Positions 62,052 through 64,000 of a stretch of 64,000 nt of DNA are shown here, one piece after another. A model generated the notes under the pieces. It saw nothing but the letters and a program-made list of their open reading frames with translations, searched no databases and had not been told where the DNA came from. This stretch comes from Methylophilus glucosoxydans (lineage in GTDB: Bacteria > Pseudomonadota > Gammaproteobacteria > Burkholderiales > Methylophilaceae), in the NCBI RefSeq assembly GCF_042676145.1, contig NZ_JBHTJW010000002.1:1846129-1910128 (forward strand), written 5' to 3'. Position numbers and translations under genes: made by a program. The first letter of the stretch is position 1. Every line of letters starts with the position of its first letter.

Positions 62052-62429
62052 TTACGCCACCCACTCTGCCAGAACGTTTGGATTGGCTATTATTTGCACA
62101 AGATCATCTGAGCTAATAAGTACAAAGTGAAATAGCTCTCCGTATATTGGGATAAACTGTTCGCTCCATTGCGAGTTTTCGATTATAAGTAACGGAAACG
62201 TATAGTATGGATTTTGTTCAAGAACTGGTAATGGTCGTGGAATTGGGTCATATCCAGGACATTCCAACTCAAAACGAACCGCAGTTACTGTAGTGAAATT
62301 GAGATTTAGCGTACGCTCGCCATGCAGAGTAACTGATAGTTTCTTTCCACGATGGTATGAATACGAGATAGACCCAAATGGACAGTCTATATCTGATAAC
62401 GGATACCATGCTAATGAACGTTCTATCAT
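62052..62429 (-). CDS. Hypothetical integron cassette protein
   Basis: The 125-residue product (MIERSLAWYPLSDIDCPFGS...) is not recognised; it is predicted to be soluble and mainly beta. The ATG at 62429 lies 3 bp after the GTTGGGC core of attC 2; a TTG inside that core is a less likely start. Its stop lies 5 bp from attC 1, so CDS plus attC 1 make one cassette. Confidence 0.75.
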   Translation of the reverse strand: MIERSLAWYPLSDIDCPFGSISYSYHRGKKLSVTLHGERTLNLNFTTVTAVRFELECPGYDPIPRPLPVLEQNPYYTFPLLIIENSQWSEQFIPIYGELFHFVLISSDDLVQIIANPNVLAEWVA

Positions 62430-62432
62430 GAT

Positions 62433-62543
62433 GCCCAACGTTTGAAGTAAGGGGCTGGCGACACTGTTCTCTTAACTATCGTTATTAATAAACATTTCAT
62501 AAAAGAACCCTTTCGCCAGTCCCACTTGAATGATGGGTTGGGC
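62433..62543 (-). repeat. attC: attC site 2
   Basis: GCCCAAC (62433-62439) and GTTGGGC (62537-62543) are exact complements; 111 bp. Inner arms GGGGCTGGCGA and TCGCCAGTCCC pair. Same length and inner sequence as attC 1. Confidence 0.85.
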
Positions 62544-62552
62544 ATGTGTGGC

Positions 62553-62879
62553 TCATGAAATAAGCCTTGATAACAGAGGGGCTAAAATTGCACCAGCAAT
62601 TGGCCATACCCCGAATATAAGAACTAACTTGGTTTGTAAAGATGTAAAGAATGCCAGCCATAAAGCTAGAGCCAGTAAACAAGACAAACTGCCTATAAAA
62701 AGACCCCATGAACCTGAAGCAGCAACCTTGAAAAGCCAAAGCCCAATTTGATAGGCGGGATATAAAATAATGGCTAGAAAACCAAGCAACTCGATGCCTG
62801 CATACATAGCTTCGAATGGCCAAAGAATGCGCTGTTTTAATGTTTTTTTCTCCAAACTCGGATACTCAATACGTTTCAT
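62553..62879 (-). CDS. Hypothetical cassette membrane protein
   Basis: The 108-residue product has three to four hydrophobic helices (LLGFLAIILYPAYQIGLWLF, LFIGSLSCLLALALWLAFF, LVLIFGVWPIAGAILAPLLS) and no recognised family. The ATG at 62879 is 9 bp after the attC 3 core; a TTG in the core would start the longer frame. It lies 9 bp before attC 2. Confidence 0.72.
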   Translation of the reverse strand: MKRIEYPSLEKKTLKQRILWPFEAMYAGIELLGFLAIILYPAYQIGLWLFKVAASGSWGLFIGSLSCLLALALWLAFFTSLQTKLVLIFGVWPIAGAILAPLLSRLIS

Positions 62880-62888
62880 ATTAAAGAT

Positions 62889-62960
62889 GCCCAACGTTTT
62901 AGTTGAGGGGCGCGAAGCCGGCTTGCCGGCGTAGCGTCCCTCTCGAACGAGATGTTAGGC
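62889..62960 (-). repeat. attC: attC site 3
   Basis: GCCCAAC (62889-62895) and GTTAGGC (62954-62960), 72 bp, with a GC-rich imperfect palindrome around GCCGGC-TTGCCGGC. The stop codon of the upstream cassette gene lies inside the GTTAGGC core, a common cassette feature. Confidence 0.85.
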
Positions 62961-63377
62961 ACCGGGGATAAATGAGCCAAACGCATTTTCGACCTTGGTA
63001 GCCATTGGACCGGTATCTTCGCCCCACATGGGGAGATTCATGACCAGCCGACCATTCTTGGTTGGTTGGGTTAAGTTGGGGCTTGCCTTGACCATGCGGA
63101 GCTTCTCAATTGCACTGGCTTCCGTGGTGCAAAACTCGACGACGATAGGCAGTGGGTAACCAACAATTTCGTAGCCCGCGACCGAAAGCACTTCCGAATG
63201 GCGAAAGCCGTGGCGCACCGGATACGGCCGCACTTGGATTCCACTGCGGTTGAAGTGCTCGGCGAGGGCAACAGCTTCAGGAGCTAGCGGGTCTATTGGG
63301 CGAAGAAAGGACCTGTATATCCACTCACCGCCAAATGCGAGCAGCAAAGCTATAGCAACGAGAACCGTATAGCGCAT
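62955..63377 (-). CDS. Hypothetical cassette protein with N-terminal membrane anchor
   Basis: The 140-residue product starts with a signal-anchor (MRYTVLVAIALLLAFGGEWI) followed by a soluble domain of unknown type. The ATG lies 4 bp after the attC 4 core and its TAA lies in the attC 3 core. GC content is higher than in the neighbouring cassettes, so this cassette probably has a different origin. Confidence 0.75.
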   Translation of the reverse strand: MRYTVLVAIALLLAFGGEWIYRSFLRPIDPLAPEAVALAEHFNRSGIQVRPYPVRHGFRHSEVLSVAGYEIVGYPLPIVVEFCTTEASAIEKLRMVKASPNLTQPTKNGRLVMNLPMWGEDTGPMATKVENAFGSFIPGA

Positions 63378-63381
63378 AGGT

Positions 63382-63474
63382 GCCTAACGTGGAAGTAAGC
63401 GGACGCCGGAGCGCGAAGCGCGGAGGGAACCACAAGCGCAGCTTGCGGCGGTCCGCTTGACTGTAGGGTTAGAC
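63382..63474 (-). repeat. attC: attC site 4
   Basis: GCCTAAC (63382-63388) and GTTAGAC (63468-63474), 93 bp. Outer arms AAGCGGAC / GTCCGCTT pair and an inner GC-rich stem-loop is present. A textbook attC. Confidence 0.9.
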
Positions 63475-63489
63475 GAAACGCTCACTGGG

Positions 63490-63849
63490 CTACCATTCAA
63501 AAACGTCGTCACCGAGATCGGTGCCGATAACGGCACCAAGCTCTTTAGCAATTTGTGCAATCGCAATGCGGATTGGGTTTGATGGGGTTTCAAATTCCTC
63601 ATCGTATTCGGTGATTAGCGCGCCGCGCCGGAACCGAAGGAAGGGAAGCCATTGCCCATCAATCAGAATTTCGGAATCGCCTTCGCCAACAGGGAGCGTG
63701 ATTTGCTGTTGTGTTGACGGATTGACTGCTACGTATGGCGCACTTCGGATCTGAAGGTCGTTACGAGAGCTAACGAGAGCCTTCCACTCCTCAAGAGAAA
63801 TGCGATTGCCTGTGCCTTCACGTCGCTCGATCACCAACCCAAAGCTCAT
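63490..63849 (-). CDS. Hypothetical cassette protein
   Basis: The 119-residue product (MSFGLVIERREGTGNRISLE...) is soluble, acidic at the end (GTDLGDDVFEW) and resembles the many small proteins of unknown function in cassette arrays. The ATG lies 12 bp from the attC 5 core, and the stop lies 15 bp before attC 4. Confidence 0.75.
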   Translation of the reverse strand: MSFGLVIERREGTGNRISLEEWKALVSSRNDLQIRSAPYVAVNPSTQQQITLPVGEGDSEILIDGQWLPFLRFRRGALITEYDEEFETPSNPIRIAIAQIAKELGAVIGTDLGDDVFEW

Positions 63850-63861
63850 AAATTGTCTTTC

Positions 63862-63907
63862 GTCTAACGTTTGAATTAACGGGCGCGCTTTAGCGCGTGA
63901 TCTTGCC
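63862..63907 (-). repeat. attC: attC site 5, truncated by an insertion sequence
   Basis: GTCTAAC (63862-63868) followed by a palindromic GGGCGCGC-TTTA-GCGCG segment. The site is cut at about 63907 by the end of an IS element, so the far half must lie beyond the IS. Confidence 0.65.
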
Positions 63908-64000
63908 TGTAAAAAGTGGACATCATCTAACCGATCATTTCCACCGAAATCGGTGATTGATACCCAATACCCGAATGCAACCGTACCGGGTTATAAAAGT
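63908..64000. mobile_element. End of an IS3-family insertion sequence
   Basis: The element begins with a TG dinucleotide (TGTAAAAAGTGGACA) that fits an IS3-family terminal repeat and contains the end of an OrfB-type transposase on the minus strand. The other end is outside the window. Confidence 0.7.
63927..64000 (-). CDS. IS3-family transposase OrfB, C-terminal fragment
   Basis: The last 23-24 codons in the window read FYNPVRLHSGIGYQSPISVE and end with TAG at 63929-63927. This is the conserved rve/DDE C-terminal motif of IS3-group OrfB (FYN-x-x-R-x-HS-x-x-GY-x-x-P). The gene continues beyond the right edge. Confidence 0.8.
   Translation of the reverse strand, partial: FYNPVRLHSGIGYQSPISVEMIG

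Noticed and set aside
1..64000. CRISPR arrays or cas genes
   Set aside because: No regularly spaced repeats of 24-40 bp and no Cas-like proteins seen.

Overview
The window looks like the chromosome of a methylamine-using betaproteobacterium of the family Methylophilaceae (Methylophilus/Methylovorus/Methylotenera group). This rests on a complete N-methylglutamate pathway operon (mgdABCD-gmaS-mgsABC), a betaproteobacterial style flagellar cluster, and the uvrC-pgsA-tRNA-Gly-tRNA-Cys-tRNA-Leu neighbourhood. The genus is inference; no 16S gene is present.

Layout. (1) 1-24.6 kb is flagellar: the end of flgK and flgL on the plus strand; fliF-G-H-I-J-K-L-M-N-O-P-Q-R on the minus strand; a divergent fliE; a TPR/GT9-like glycosyltransferase gene; a minus-strand late block flaG-fliD-fliS-fliT plus a FliK-like gene and a FlhB C-terminal-like gene; and three short flagellin genes. 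Flagellins 1 and 2 have near-identical sigma-28 promoters and leaders. (2) 22.4-40.6 kb is a probable flagellin or surface-glycan modification island: an FdtB-like aminotransferase, an FdtA/QdtA-like ketoisomerase, a 2OG-Fe(II) oxygenase, and a tightly packed operon of five genes. The first two encode giant proteins. The 2380-residue one joins TPR, OGT (GT41), GT2-like, TPR, OGT, TPR and radical SAM/SPASM domains; the 1150-residue one is a TPR/glycosyltransferase-like protein. A FemAB-like acyltransferase, a methyltransferase and an FAD oxidoreductase follow. (3) 40.6-43.2 kb holds a small HTH regulator, a YihY/BrkB membrane protein and two hypotheticals.

(4) 43.4-54.3 kb is the methylamine region. 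GmaS would make gamma-glutamylmethylamide, MgsABC N-methylglutamate, and MgdABCD would oxidise it to formaldehyde and glutamate. The operon has a near-consensus sigma-70 promoter (TTGACA-17-TATAAA) flanked by two 13-bp palindromes 73 bp apart, probably the operators of the divergent XRE-cupin regulator, whose gene overlaps a GNAT gene. (5) 54.3-57.3 kb is an AT-rich island next to tRNA-Leu(UAA) with a truncated integrase, a DUF6602-like putative nuclease and a STAS-HATPase-STAS-like protein. (6) 57.3-60.3 kb holds tRNA-Leu, tRNA-Gly, tRNA-Cys, tRNA-Gly, pgsA and uvrC. (7) 60.4-64 kb holds a Sel1-repeat protein and then an integron cassette array: five small unknown genes separated by attC sites, the outermost attC cut by the end of an IS3-family element. 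The integrase should lie beyond the right edge.

Most likely novelties: the polydomain OGT/radical SAM operon beside the flagellins, the integron array, the looping-type operator pair of the methylamine operon, and the tRNA-Leu island gene pair.
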